Positions 8,565 through 17,075 of a stretch of 64,000 nucleotides of DNA are shown here, piece by piece. Numbering within the stretch: position 1 is the stretch's first letter; each line of letters starts with the position of its first letter. The DNA is taken from contig NZ_CP114040.1 of NCBI RefSeq assembly GCF_026965555.1, positions 9,398,001-9,462,000 on the forward strand. The letters are read 5' to 3'. Source of the stretch: Nannocystis punicea (GTDB lineage: Bacteria; Myxococcota_A; Polyangia; Nannocystales; Nannocystaceae). The notes below the pieces were generated by a model. The model saw only the letters and a list, made by a program, of their open reading frames with translations. It had not been told where the DNA came from and searched no databases. The position numbers were made by a program, and so were the translations under genes.

Positions 8565-8721
8565 TCGACGCACGCTCCTCTGATTTCACCTGGCGGCGCC
8601 CGGCGCTCGCGGGCTCACCGCCGAGGGGCGAAGTCGAGGTCGGGATCGTGGTCCGACGGGGACGCCGGGTGGGGCCCGCGCCCCCGGCGACAGCGCGGCC
8701 GGAGCCGGATAGAGTCTCACG

Positions 8722-9021
8722 ATGAACGTCAACACAGTCCTCGTCCTCGGGGTGGTGGCCGCGTCGCTGTTCCTGTTCCTGCGCGCCGGCAGGCGCCTGC
8801 TGACGGCGATCGCCCTGGCCGCGAGCGTCCTGGAGGCGCTGCTGGCGTTCGGGCTCGTCCAGCTCGGCCTCAAGGGCGTCCCCCTGGGGCTCGTCCTCGG
8901 CGGCACGCTCGCGGCCTGCGGCGTGCTGCTGTACCTGCAGGTCGGCCAGAAGCCGCAGGTCGCCGCCGCGACCGTCCTCGCCCTGGTCGGCGGGATGCAG
9001 GTGCTGGCCGTGGTCCTGTGA
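8722..9021 (+). CDS. Small integral membrane protein
   Basis: 99 residues, almost entirely hydrophobic with three to four predicted membrane helices: VNTVLVLGVVAASLFLFL, LTAIALAASVLEALLAFGLV, LGLVLGGTLAACGVLLYL, and a final AATVLALVGGMQVLAVVL. Only short loops (RAGRRL, VGQKPQ) are charged. No family recognised. The stop codon lies 13 bp from the end of the convergent oxygenase-like gene. It could be a small transport accessory or membrane anchor; no function is assigned. Confidence 0.7.
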   Translation: MNVNTVLVLGVVAASLFLFLRAGRRLLTAIALAASVLEALLAFGLVQLGLKGVPLGLVLGGTLAACGVLLYLQVGQKPQVAAATVLALVGGMQVLAVVL

Positions 9022-9034
9022 TTGCGGCCGCAGA

Positions 9035-10228
9035 CTAGCCGCGGCGCGGCCACAGCCGCGGCAGGATCAGCGCGACCGCTCGCATCTCGATCGACTTGCG
9101 GACCACCCGCTCGGCCGCCGCCGTCGCGCGGGCGCACCAGTCGGACGGGCCGTCGCCGGCGAGCAGCGCTGGAAGATTCTCGCGGGCCTCGGCGAGCAGG
9201 GCCTCCATCGCCGCGATGGCGCGCGCCAGCGAGGCCGTCGCCGGCGCGCGCCAGCGGCTCTCGTCCACCGGCGCCAGAGCGCGCGCCGCGGCTCCGGCGT
9301 CGCCGCGCCGCGCCGCCTCGACGACGGCCGAGAGCTGGCGATGGCGAGCCTCGGCCCGCTCCTCGCCGGGCAGGATGAACGACCCGTGCGGCGTGCCGAG
9401 CGTCTCGAACACGTAGGCCCGAGTCGCGTCCATCTCCGAGTTGAAGTGCCAGCGCTGCTCGTCGTGGTGCAGGAACGTCCAGATGTCGTTGATCCGCATG
9501 TCCTCGCCGCGCTGCAGGATCGCGTCGGTGACGAGGCCGTAGCGCAGCTGGTGGGCCCGGCGGTCGAGCGAGCGCTGATCCATCAGCGCCAGCGGTCGCG
9601 TCACCTGGTCGAGCGGGATCCACACATTGATCAATGCCAGGCGCGACCGGCGATTGCGGCGATCGGGAGATTCGTGGCGGAACAGCCACGGGGCCGCGCC
9701 ACGCAGCAGCTGGCGCAGCGGCGTGCCCTCGACGTCCTGGTCGGCGTGCACGGCCACCGCCGCGTCGTGCTCGTTCATGTCGGGGTTGGGCGCGCGCGTC
9801 AGCGCCATCCCGTTGGGCCCGGCGCGGCGCATGAAGAAGCCCTCAGGGGCGATGAACAACAGCCACAGCCGCTCGCCGCCCGGCAGCGTGAACGTGCGGC
9901 CCAGCAGGTTGCGGCGGATCTCCGCCGCCTCGGCGGCGTCGAGCCGGCCGGCCACGCACACGCGCTCGAGCGCGGCTTGCAGCGGGCGCCGCGACGACAG
10001 GTCGAGGTGGGCGAAGCCGTGCTCGCGCAGGTCGGGCACGAGGCCGCCCGCGGCCGAGCAGTCGTACGCGCGGCAGGTCCGGCGATCGTACGACCGCGGG
10101 TCGGCGCGCGCGACCGGGTCGAGCGTCCGGGCCCGCCGCAGGCCGCGATCGTCGAGCGAGACGTCTTCGATCCGCGTGAACGCCAGCTGGGCGTCGATGG
10201 CATGGATGGGGTCGGCGGCGGACGACAT
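9035..10228 (-). CDS. CmcJ/NvfI-type Fe(II)/2-oxoglutarate oxygenase-like protein
   Basis: 397 residues from the ATG at 10228, with GGAG 6 nt upstream. The middle shows the layout of the CmcJ/NvfI (GA4-desaturase-like) family: an early VHADQD with the candidate iron-binding His and Asp, then LALINVWIPLDQVTRPLALMDQRSL, then QRWHFNSEMDATRAYVFETLG. CmcJ acts in cephamycin biosynthesis and related enzymes modify small molecules. The C-terminal ~110 residues (from about 285) are an Ala-rich helical extension not needed for the fold. No biosynthetic genes adjoin it, so the substrate is unknown. Family assignment rests on motif order, not a database match. Confidence 0.6.
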   Translation of the reverse strand: MSSAADPIHAIDAQLAFTRIEDVSLDDRGLRRARTLDPVARADPRSYDRRTCRAYDCSAAGGLVPDLREHGFAHLDLSSRRPLQAALERVCVAGRLDAAEAAEIRRNLLGRTFTLPGGERLWLLFIAPEGFFMRRAGPNGMALTRAPNPDMNEHDAAVAVHADQDVEGTPLRQLLRGAAPWLFRHESPDRRNRRSRLALINVWIPLDQVTRPLALMDQRSLDRRAHQLRYGLVTDAILQRGEDMRINDIWTFLHHDEQRWHFNSEMDATRAYVFETLGTPHGSFILPGEERAEARHRQLSAVVEAARRGDAGAAARALAPVDESRWRAPATASLARAIAAMEALLAEARENLPALLAGDGPSDWCARATAAAERVVRKSIEMRAVALILPRLWPRRG

Positions 10229-10345
10229 GCGAGCTCCGGGTCCATCTTACTGCACCTCCGGCGGCCGATGTCGTCGCTCGTGCACCCTGCCTCGCCTCAC
10301 GCGCAGCGGCTGGTGCCCCGTCCGCCGCTCGGGCATCTTCCGCGC

Positions 10346-11113
10346 ATGCGCTTCGCTTTCGCCCTGCTGTCCACCAGCCTCCTCACGCTCGCCGCTTGCC
10401 CCGATCGCGGCAGCGACTCCGACTCTGCCACCGACACCTCGACGGCGACCGGCCCGACGACGACGACGACCGACGCGAGCACCGGCACCGCGACGACGAC
10501 CGCCACGGACCCGACCGCGCCGACCACCGCGCTGACCGGCGACGAGCCCGTGGCGTGCGAGGACGCGGTGCCCGACGAGGGCAGCCTGTGCGCGGTCGAG
10601 GGCGAGGTCTGCCAGCTCGAGACCGACCTGTGCATGCAGTTCATCGGCGCGAAGTGCCAGGGCGGCGCGTGGGTGCACTTCGAGAACATGCCCGCCCCCG
10701 AGTGCGGCGAAGGGGCCTGCGAGCCGCCGAACTTCCCGACCGAGGGCACCGCGTGCAGCCCGGAGGGCGCGTCGTGCTCGACCGATTGCTCCGACCAGTG
10801 CTCGTTCTGCAACGCCTGGACCTGCCAGGACGGCCTGTGGCAGCACCTCGAGGTGTTCCCCGAGCCGTGCCTCGAGTGCGACGCGATCTGCGACTTCGTG
10901 ATCGTGCCGATGTGCCCGGGCGGGCCGCCCGACAAGGCGGCCTGCGTCACCGGCTGCGAGGCCAACAAGACCGGCGCGTGCAAGGCCGAGTTCTCCGACC
11001 TGCGGGCGTGCGCCGGCGAACAGCCGACGTTCATCTGCGACATGTCCGGCCGCCCGCTGGTCGCCGGCTGCGAGGCCGAGTTCCCCGCGTTCTACGACTG
11101 CTCGATGCCGTGA
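10346..11113 (+). CDS. Cys-rich lipoprotein with Thr/Ser-rich linker
   Basis: 255 residues from the ATG at 10346. The lipobox LTLAACPD puts the lipidated Cys near residue 18. A Thr-rich low-complexity linker follows (about 20-65), then about 25 cysteines, including CSTDCSDQCSFC. The C-terminal segment GGPPDKAACVTGCEANKTGACKAEFSDLRACAG resembles small Cys-helix modules seen at the ends of other myxobacterial lipoproteins. It is probably surface-exposed. It does not share obvious sequence with the lipoproteins at 351 or 14769 beyond the architecture. Function unknown. Confidence 0.8.
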   Translation: MRFAFALLSTSLLTLAACPDRGSDSDSATDTSTATGPTTTTTDASTGTATTTATDPTAPTTALTGDEPVACEDAVPDEGSLCAVEGEVCQLETDLCMQFIGAKCQGGAWVHFENMPAPECGEGACEPPNFPTEGTACSPEGASCSTDCSDQCSFCNAWTCQDGLWQHLEVFPEPCLECDAICDFVIVPMCPGGPPDKAACVTGCEANKTGACKAEFSDLRACAGEQPTFICDMSGRPLVAGCEAEFPAFYDCSMP

Positions 11114-11165
11114 GCCCGCGGCCCGGCTCGACGCCGGCGAGGCCTCGAGGCATCCTCTGCAGGCC

Positions 11166-11735
11166 ATGCCGGCGCCGCCAACCCAGCAACCCGTGGACAC
11201 GTCGCGCACGCTCGAGATCCTCCACGCGCCGGTGAGACTGCTGGGGTACGTCGCGCTCGCGCTGCTGATGACCGCGGCCTCGCTGATGCTCGTCGTCCCC
11301 GCCGTCCCGGAGCTCGCCGGCGCCGCCTTCACCCGGGTGATCGGCACCATCGGCGCGCTGTTCTTCGGCCTGTGCACGTGCTTGTGGCTGCGACAGCTGC
11401 TGACGACGGGGGCGGTCGTCACCCTCTCGCCCGCGGGCCTGCGCGACGTCCGGATCGCCCGCGAGGTCATCCCCTGGAGCGCGATCGATCGGCTCTCGCT
11501 CTGGACCATGCAGAACCAGAGCTTCGTGGTCGTCGCGCTCGCGCCGGAGGTCGAGCAGCGCCTCACGCGGACGCGGATCGCCCGCTGGACGCGAAGCGCC
11601 AATCGCCGCCTCGGCGCCGATGGCCTGTGCGTCTCGGCCCACGGCCTCAAGGTCGACCTCGCCACCCTGGGGTCGCTCATCCAGGCCTACGCGGCCGCCC
11701 ACGGCGCGCCCGCGGCGAGGTCATCCTCCAGTTGA
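11166..11735 (+). CDS. STM3941-like two-helix membrane protein with PH-like domain
   Basis: 189 residues. Two membrane helices near the N-terminus (about 24-48 LLGYVALALLMTAASLMLVVP and 58-77 VIGTIGALFFGLCTCLWL) are followed by a small soluble beta-rich domain. That domain has VVTLSPAGLRDVRIAREVIPWSAIDRLSLW, a pattern typical of STM3941-family and related PH-like membrane proteins. The C-terminal portion LCVSAHGLKVDLATLGSLIQAY also fits. Its start lies about 50 bp after the lipoprotein stop, so they may be cotranscribed. Role unknown. Confidence 0.65.
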   Translation: MPAPPTQQPVDTSRTLEILHAPVRLLGYVALALLMTAASLMLVVPAVPELAGAAFTRVIGTIGALFFGLCTCLWLRQLLTTGAVVTLSPAGLRDVRIAREVIPWSAIDRLSLWTMQNQSFVVVALAPEVEQRLTRTRIARWTRSANRRLGADGLCVSAHGLKVDLATLGSLIQAYAAAHGAPAARSSSS

Positions 11736-11824
11736 GCCGATCACCACTGCGAGCATTTCACCGGGCGCTCGTTCCGCGCCGTCGCGAATACATCGACCCG
11801 GTGAACCCACGATACGAGGGTCGC

Positions 11825-12814
11825 TCACGGCAATACGACGGGTCGCATCGAGGCGTCGCGGCTGTAGCGCGCGAGGAGCCTGTACGCCAGGCGGGCCGCG
11901 TCGCGAACCGCCGAGCTCCGGCCCGCCCGCTCCTCGAGATAGAGGCGCACTGTCACGAGCACGCCCGCGGCGTAGAGCTCGAAGAGATAGGCGTCCATGC
12001 GCCGCTCGTCGTACTCTGCGAGCGACCTGTACTTCTCGAACGTGCGGATCCGGCACCCCTCCAGGAGCTCGAACACCGCGGAGAAGTCGGCGCAGTCCGT
12101 CATGAGGGTGCGGACGCCTGCTGCGCGATCGCGCCGCCTGTCCATCGCGTCGTCCACGAGCTGAACCCACATCGCGAGCTCCGCGGCGGCGTCCTGCTCG
12201 CGCGGGCTCATGGCGGGGTTGAGCAGGCTGAGTCCGAGCAGCAAAGTGGACGACGCCTTGGCGTGAGTCGCTGCCTGGACCGCCGCGAGCGACGCAGAAG
12301 GATCGCGCTGCTGGTCGATGCCGACGAGGTGGGCCTCGTTCTGCCGCGCCACTGCGGCGTGGAACAGCGCGTTGTCCCGCACGGCCGGGAGCGCGACCAG
12401 CCGCCGGTAAAAATACCCCGCGCGGTGCTCCTCGGCCGATCGCGGCACACACGAGGGATCGTGGAGCACGCGGTCCAGGTGCTCTCTCGAGATCCCCTGC
12501 TCGTCGATGAGATCGTCGTAGGGGAACACGAACGCACACGCGAGCGCGACCACCCGGCAGGCCTCGCCGGTGAAGGGCCGCCCGATCAGCTTGCAGTACG
12601 ATCCGGCCCCGCACGGCGCGAGCACATCGAAGAACAGGTCGTCTTCGCGGGCCCGCGAATCACCGAAGCGGCCGCCGGCGGCCGCCGCCCTCCACTCGCG
12701 TTCGACTGCGTCGAGCGCCCGCCGGAATCGTCGCCGACGCCCGGCGAGCTCGAGGCTCAACGGGACCAGGCGCAGGACGGCCGCGGCTCCGGCGATCGAC
12801 CGGGCCCGGCTCAT
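11825..12814 (-). CDS. Class I isoprenoid-synthase-like protein, second of tandem pair
   Basis: 329 residues, all-helical. It contains an aspartate-rich motif PYDDLIDE (D100, D101, D104) and a second one 121 residues later, VDDAMDRRRD (D221, D222, D225). Two DDxxD motifs at about this distance are the Mg-diphosphate signature of trans-isoprenyl/terpenoid synthases. A conserved SYCKLIGRPF before the first motif is shared with its neighbour. The ATG at 12814 overlaps the TGA of the upstream paralogue by 4 nt, so both are made from one message. It lacks the RRxxxxR of chain-elongating prenyl synthases after the first motif. Substrate unknown. Confidence 0.7.
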   Translation of the reverse strand: MSRARSIAGAAAVLRLVPLSLELAGRRRRFRRALDAVEREWRAAAAGGRFGDSRAREDDLFFDVLAPCGAGSYCKLIGRPFTGEACRVVALACAFVFPYDDLIDEQGISREHLDRVLHDPSCVPRSAEEHRAGYFYRRLVALPAVRDNALFHAAVARQNEAHLVGIDQQRDPSASLAAVQAATHAKASSTLLLGLSLLNPAMSPREQDAAAELAMWVQLVDDAMDRRRDRAAGVRTLMTDCADFSAVFELLEGCRIRTFEKYRSLAEYDERRMDAYLFELYAAGVLVTVRLYLEERAGRSSAVRDAARLAYRLLARYSRDASMRPVVLP

Positions 12815-13842
12815 GCGCCTCCGCGCCTCCCCACCGACGGGAGCACGATGGCTCGCATCGACGCTGCGGGGCTGTACTCCGCGACGAGCTTGCCCGCCAG
12901 AGGGACCGCGTCCCGCAGGCGGATCGCCGGCAGCGCGCCGTGTTCCACCTGATAATCCAGGTACAGGTACGTCATGCCCGCCGAGGCGACGAGATACCAG
13001 CGGAACAGGTACTCTTCCAGGCGCCGCGCATCCAGGTGACGGAGCGCGCGGATCTTCACGAACGCGGCCAGCCGGTGCCGCTCCAGCAGCTCCGCCGCGT
13101 CGGCGAAGCGATGGCACGCCGTCAGGAGCGTCTTGCGGCCCTCGAGGCGGTCCTCTCGGCGATCGAGGGCGTCATCGCAGAGCTGCAGCCACGCCGCCGC
13201 CGCCGCCTCCGCCTCGCGCTCCTCGGCCGACGAACGGCCGCGGATGAGCGCGTACGCGGCCGCTTGCGTCGCGCGCGCCTTGGCGTACGTCACCTCCGCG
13301 GCCAGCTCCGGGGGCGACGACGCGTCGAGGCGATGGACGCTGTCGAGCTGCGCGACGTGCAGCGCCCCCACGGCCTCGTCGAAGCACGTGTTCCCCCGCG
13401 CGGGAGCCAGGCCGACGAGCTGGCGATACAAACTCCGGGTAAGCCGCTCGTCGCTCGACGTCGGCGTATAGGCGGCGTCTCCGAGCACCCTGTGGAGCTG
13501 CTCCGCGGAGATTCGCTGCTCGTCGAAGAGATCGTCGTAGGGGGCGGAGAGCGCGAAGAAGAGCACGAGGGCCTTGCGCTCGTCGGAGCGCAGCCGCTTG
13601 CCCATCAGCTTGCAATAGGTGCCGAACAGAAACGGGAGGCCCCAGCCGAACATGGCGTCCAGGTAGACCTGCCGCTCGCCCGTGAGCCCGCCCGCGGCCG
13701 CCACGGTCCGCGCCAGCTCGAGGTCCCGGACGGCCTGCTTGAAGCCGCGACGAGACACGACGAGCTCTGCCGCCAGGGGCGCGAGCATCGCGTAATTTCC
13801 GGCCGCGCCGGCGACGCGGGACAGGGATGCGCGGATGGACAT
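12811..13842 (-). CDS. Class I isoprenoid-synthase-like protein, first of tandem pair
   Basis: 343 residues, predicted all-alpha. The first DDxxD motif is PYDDLFDEQ (D103, D104, D107); the second is LCDDALDRRED (D223, D224, D227, with D231 beyond), 120 residues later. The FGTYCKLMGK segment about 25 residues before the first motif matches SYCKLIGRPF in the paralogue. The two proteins are clearly homologous along their length. A coupled pair of such enzymes could work as a heterodimer or in sequence, but no other terpenoid gene (cyclase, P450, idi) is nearby. Members of this kind are usually called only class 1 isoprenoid biosynthesis enzyme. Confidence 0.7.
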   Translation of the reverse strand: MSIRASLSRVAGAAGNYAMLAPLAAELVVSRRGFKQAVRDLELARTVAAAGGLTGERQVYLDAMFGWGLPFLFGTYCKLMGKRLRSDERKALVLFFALSAPYDDLFDEQRISAEQLHRVLGDAAYTPTSSDERLTRSLYRQLVGLAPARGNTCFDEAVGALHVAQLDSVHRLDASSPPELAAEVTYAKARATQAAAYALIRGRSSAEEREAEAAAAAWLQLCDDALDRREDRLEGRKTLLTACHRFADAAELLERHRLAAFVKIRALRHLDARRLEEYLFRWYLVASAGMTYLYLDYQVEHGALPAIRLRDAVPLAGKLVAEYSPAASMRAIVLPSVGRRGGA

Positions 13843-14392
13843 TCGTCATCGCTCCGGTGTGTCGATTCGATCCCGCCGACGCGCTGCGCTGCGCCCGCGC
13901 AGGCTCGGCCGCAGGACCTCGCGGGCGAGCGCCGCCTCGAACGTCTGCAGAGGTTTCATGGGGCTGCGCATGAGGCTGCGATCTTCGATCCCAGGAGCGT
14001 GCGGAGCGCCCTCTGCGAATGGTCATTGTCGCCACCGTCAGGGTATCACCGCGGAGAGATCCCCACAAGGCGCCGACGCGAGAGCCGCACGTGTGATTCG
14101 TCGAATTCGGCGTGGACGCACACGACATTGGCTTCGCGCCCGCACTCGGGACGGCTCGGGGGCGAGTCGCCCGGCGGGCGCCGACGCCCTCGTGTTCTGC
14201 CCGACACCGCCCCCGCCCTCGCCGCGCTCGTCGATCACAGCCCTCGCGGACCGCGATCAATCGATCACGAACTCGACCGGGGCATCGCGTGCGCCGATTC
14301 ACGAAAGTACGCGAGCGGGCGCCCGCCCGGCGCCCGCCAGCGCGGCAGCACACATCGACGTCGCGCGATCCGTCGCCCGCCCGTCGGCCGGG

Positions 14393-14515
14393 AATCATCG
14401 CAGCGTCCAGGAGCGGACGACACGCACATTCATGGGCTCCGATCTCGAGGCGGACTGCCACGATTCGAGCCCGCGGCGCGACGGCCCCGAGCTCTCCTGC
14501 CGCGAATCACGCGAC
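14393..14515 (+). pseudogene. Degenerate 5' fragment of metallophosphoesterase gene
   Basis: This segment aligns with the first ~120 bp of the gene at 15875. Both have GAATCAT, then GCGTCCAGGAGCGGA / GCATCGTCCAGGAGCGGA, ATTCATGGGCT, and GACTGCCACGATTCGAGCCC / GGCTGCCACGATTCGGGCCC. The start codon has become ATC and the reading frame is broken; similarity fades after about 14515. It is best read as the relic of a partial duplication. Confidence 0.65.
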
Positions 14516-14689
14516 GCGGAGAGCGATGCCTGCATTGTCGACGTGAATCGCGGGAGCGTGCTTCGCTGGACCCGAAGAGCGAGTCCCGAGGAGGACCTGC
14601 GCGAGGCCGGTCGCACCCGCGCCGCCCGGGCGCAGGCGCGCGGCTCGGAGGCCGTGCTCGCGACCTGAACGCCGATCACAGGCCAGAGA

Positions 14690-14715
14690 CCTTCGGACCC
14701 CCTTCGGGGCGAAGG
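14690..14715. terminator. GC hairpin upstream of lipoprotein gene
   Basis: Stem CCTTCG(GA)CCCC paired with GGGGCGAAGG around a CTTC loop, with a 2-nt bulge. It lies 54 bp before the start at 14769 and has no T-run. It may be a transcription stop for read-through from upstream or a 5' leader structure. Confidence 0.35.
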
Positions 14716-14768
14716 CCCGCGAACACCGGGTGGTGGCATCCGCGGACACGAACCTGTAGGATGCGGCA

Positions 14769-15755
14769 ATGGCCTCACGAACCGTTCGCACTGTTTCTCT
14801 TTTTAATCGCCAACGAATCTGCCTCGGCCTGTGGTGCCTCGTCTCGTCCGGTCCGGCGTGCGGCCCTTCTTCGAGCTCGACCGACACGACCGCGGGCGAC
14901 ACCACGGAGACGAGCTCCGGCGGCGCCACGCAGGGGACCCCGACGAGCAGCGGCGGAGGCTCCGAGACATCGAGCGGGGCCGACCCGACCGCGATCACCG
15001 TCGCCGAGTCGACCTCGACCACGACCGGCACGTCGTCGACCGGATCGGTCTCGGTCAGCTCGACCTCGCAGGAGACGAGCACGGGGCCGGCGGAGACGAC
15101 CACGGGCGAGACGACCACGTCCGCAACCGGGTCGACCTCGACGACCACGTCCGGGACCGAGTCGACCTCGACGACCGGGGACTCCGGCGATCCGGTCCCC
15201 TGCAAGGCGCCGGTCGACTGTGAGCCGATCTTCTTCGAGGACCCGCAGCACCAGCTGACCGACATCGAGTCCGGCTGGCTGTTCTGCAACGGCGGGACCG
15301 TGATCTATCGCGACGAGGCCCTCGAGTGCGCGCACGAGGTGTTCTGGCCGAAGTGCGAGGGCCAGGGGGGCGACTGCGCGGCCGACAGCGACTGCCCCGA
15401 CAGCCAGGTCTGCGCCAACATCTGGGGCGATTGCGGCTGCGTCGCGCAGTGCATGTCCGACAGCGACTGCGGCGACGGACAGATCTGCGTGTGCGCCGGC
15501 GACCACCCGGACGTCGGCGGCGACCTGTACCTCCAGAACACGTGCATGCCGGCGAACTGCGCCTCGAAGGCCGACTGCGAGGGCGAGTGCGGCTGCCGCG
15601 GCTCGGAGTTCTTCTGCGGCCACGTCATCGGCGCGTTCTGCCCCACCCTCGAGGACGAGTGCTCCGACAGCGACGATTGCCCGCAGGACAAGTATTGCGC
15701 CTTCGACGCCGAGCAGGAGCGCTGGACCTGCCAGTTCCTCGGCATCTGCGAGTGA
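14769..15755 (+). CDS. Cys-rich lipoprotein with long Ser/Thr-rich stalk
   Basis: 328 residues. The signal region LGLWCLVSSGPACGPSSSS has a lipobox-like GPAC. A stalk of about 105 residues made almost only of Thr, Ser, Gly and Glu follows (about 35-140). The C-terminal ~185 residues have about 28 cysteines with repeated DSDCPDSQVC, DSDCGDGQIC and DSDDCPQDKYC modules. These look like the calcium-binding/EGF-like Dx(D/E)C repeats common in myxobacterial surface proteins. The long stalk should hold the Cys-rich head away from the membrane. Ligand unknown. An upstream ATG-rich leader (MASRTVRTVSLFNRQR) gives a rather long n-region. Confidence 0.8.
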   Translation: MASRTVRTVSLFNRQRICLGLWCLVSSGPACGPSSSSTDTTAGDTTETSSGGATQGTPTSSGGGSETSSGADPTAITVAESTSTTTGTSSTGSVSVSSTSQETSTGPAETTTGETTTSATGSTSTTTSGTESTSTTGDSGDPVPCKAPVDCEPIFFEDPQHQLTDIESGWLFCNGGTVIYRDEALECAHEVFWPKCEGQGGDCAADSDCPDSQVCANIWGDCGCVAQCMSDSDCGDGQICVCAGDHPDVGGDLYLQNTCMPANCASKADCEGECGCRGSEFFCGHVIGAFCPTLEDECSDSDDCPQDKYCAFDAEQERWTCQFLGICE

Positions 15756-15874
15756 GCCGCCGGGTCGTGCGATCGCCCGGCTCGCTCTCGGCGGCGCCGC
15801 CGCACGCGACACGCTCGTAACATTCGACGAACAGAAGTTTCCCCCGTGTCGCGCGCGCCTGTCAGCCTCGAATC

Positions 15875-17035
15875 ATGGCATCGTCCAGGAGCGGAACGGC
15901 GCGCGTATTCATGGGCTTCGGCCTGCTGACGATGGGCTGCCACGATTCGGGCCCGGAGCGAGGCGACGAGGCGCCGCAGCTCGCCGCAGGCGAGCGCGAC
16001 GCGCCGGCGGCCGACGCCGAGGCGCAGCTGCGGGCCGGCCTCGCGCTCGCTCCGGACGCGCAAGACATGGCCGAATACGCGAGGTCCGTGGGCGCCGACG
16101 GCGAGACGGCCCGCGCGCTCGAGCCGCCGCCGTTCACCGCCGGTTCGACGGTCTTCGCGGTGCTGCCGGACACCCAGTATTACTCGCTCGGATACCCGGG
16201 CGTGCTCGACATCCAGACCTGGTGGCTCGCCGACAACGCCGACGCGCTGGGCATCGCCTATGCGTTCCACCTCGGCGACATCGTCCACAAGAACACCGAC
16301 CTCGAGTGGGAGCGGGCCAGCGACGCGCTGCGCCTGCTCGACGGCGTCGTCCCCTACGCGCTGGTCCCCGGCAACCACGACTACGGCCCCTCGGGTTCGG
16401 CCACCACCCGCGACACCGGCCTCAACACGTGGTTCTCGTTCGCCGAGACCGCGGCGATGCCGAGCTTCGGCGGCGCCTTCGAGCCGGGCAAGCTCGACAA
16501 CACCTATCATTTGTTCGCGGCCGGCGGGCACGAGTGGATCGCGCTCATGCTCGAGTGGGCGCCGCGCGACGAGGTCGTCGCCTGGGCCGACGCGGTGATG
16601 ACGGAGCACCCCGAGCGCCTCGGGATCCTCGTGACCCACGCGTACCTCAACAACAACGACCTCCGCTACGACCACACCGACGCGGACCACCCGCAGCAGC
16701 ACAACCCGCACGGGTACACCACGCCCGGGAGCCTCAACGACGGCGAGGAGCTGTGGCAGAAGCTGGTCCGCCGCCACCGCTTCGCCATGACCCTGAACGG
16801 CCACGTGCTCGGCGACGGCACCGGCTACCTCGCCAGCGTCGACGACCACGGCCGCGTCGTCCATCAGATGCTCGCCAACTATCAGATGCGCGAGGTCGGC
16901 GGCGAGGGCTACCTGCGCCTGCTCGAGCTCCTGCCCGACGGCCGCACCATGCACGTCCGCACCTACTCGCCGCTGCTCGATCGCTACCTCGTCGAGCCCG
17001 ATCAGCAGTTCACCATCGAGCTCGACGTCGACTGA
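15875..17035 (+). CDS. Calcineurin-like metallophosphoesterase, lipoprotein
   Basis: 386 residues. The N-terminus includes GFGLLTMGCHDS, a lipobox with Cys near residue 22. The metallophosphoesterase motifs are in order: LPDTQYYS (motif I, D-x-Q variant), HLGDIVHKN (II), VPGNHDYG (III), VTHAYLNNN (IV) and LNGHVLGDG (V). All main metal ligands are present, so it should be active. It is probably anchored outside the cytoplasm and acts on phosphate esters or cyclic nucleotides; the exact substrate cannot be read. A degraded copy of its 5' end lies at 14393-14515. Confidence 0.85.
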   Translation: MASSRSGTARVFMGFGLLTMGCHDSGPERGDEAPQLAAGERDAPAADAEAQLRAGLALAPDAQDMAEYARSVGADGETARALEPPPFTAGSTVFAVLPDTQYYSLGYPGVLDIQTWWLADNADALGIAYAFHLGDIVHKNTDLEWERASDALRLLDGVVPYALVPGNHDYGPSGSATTRDTGLNTWFSFAETAAMPSFGGAFEPGKLDNTYHLFAAGGHEWIALMLEWAPRDEVVAWADAVMTEHPERLGILVTHAYLNNNDLRYDHTDADHPQQHNPHGYTTPGSLNDGEELWQKLVRRHRFAMTLNGHVLGDGTGYLASVDDHGRVVHQMLANYQMREVGGEGYLRLLELLPDGRTMHVRTYSPLLDRYLVEPDQQFTIELDVD

Positions 17036-17075
17036 CGGCTCGCCGCGCGAGGCGGGTCGCGCGGCGATGCCCGAG

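Larger units (their letters stand above)
8188..8570. repeat. Three-copy imperfect tandem repeat (146/107/130 bp)
   Basis: Copies begin at 8188, 8334 and 8441 with GACCRTCGTTC followed by CCATGATTCGGGTGTGCAG (CCACGATTCGTGCGTGCAG in the first). Each ends with a TCCGAGGACAT block. In the first and third copies this block is a pair of GACATG-like half sites 14 bp apart (8285-8304 and 8545-8564); in the second it is degenerate (8393-8412). The variable middle differs in length. The block lies upstream of the DUF1552 gene on one side and the small membrane protein gene on the other, so it could be regulatory. Confidence 0.8.
7963..8721. other. Intergenic region with three-copy repeat
   Basis: About 760 bp without a credible gene. 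The part from 8188 to 8570 is a three-copy imperfect repeat, annotated separately. The rest is GC-rich sequence with no recognised signal. Confidence 0.5.
13843..14768. other. Intergenic region with gene remnant
   Basis: About 925 bp with no intact gene. Open frames here show no ribosome site and have the composition of shadow frames. It holds the degraded copy of the phosphoesterase 5' end (14393-14515) and a strong hairpin (14690-14715). Confidence 0.5.

Noticed and set aside
12811..13842. Calling the DDxxD pair farnesyl diphosphate or squalene synthases
   Set aside because: The Asp motifs fit the superfamily, but the RRxxxxR after motif one and squalene-synthase signatures are absent, so only a class-level name is justified.
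13835..14668. Plus-strand open frame of 277 codons after the isoprenoid-synthase pair
   Set aside because: Arg/Ala/Ser-rich shadow composition, no ribosome site, and it runs across the degenerate phosphoesterase fragment.
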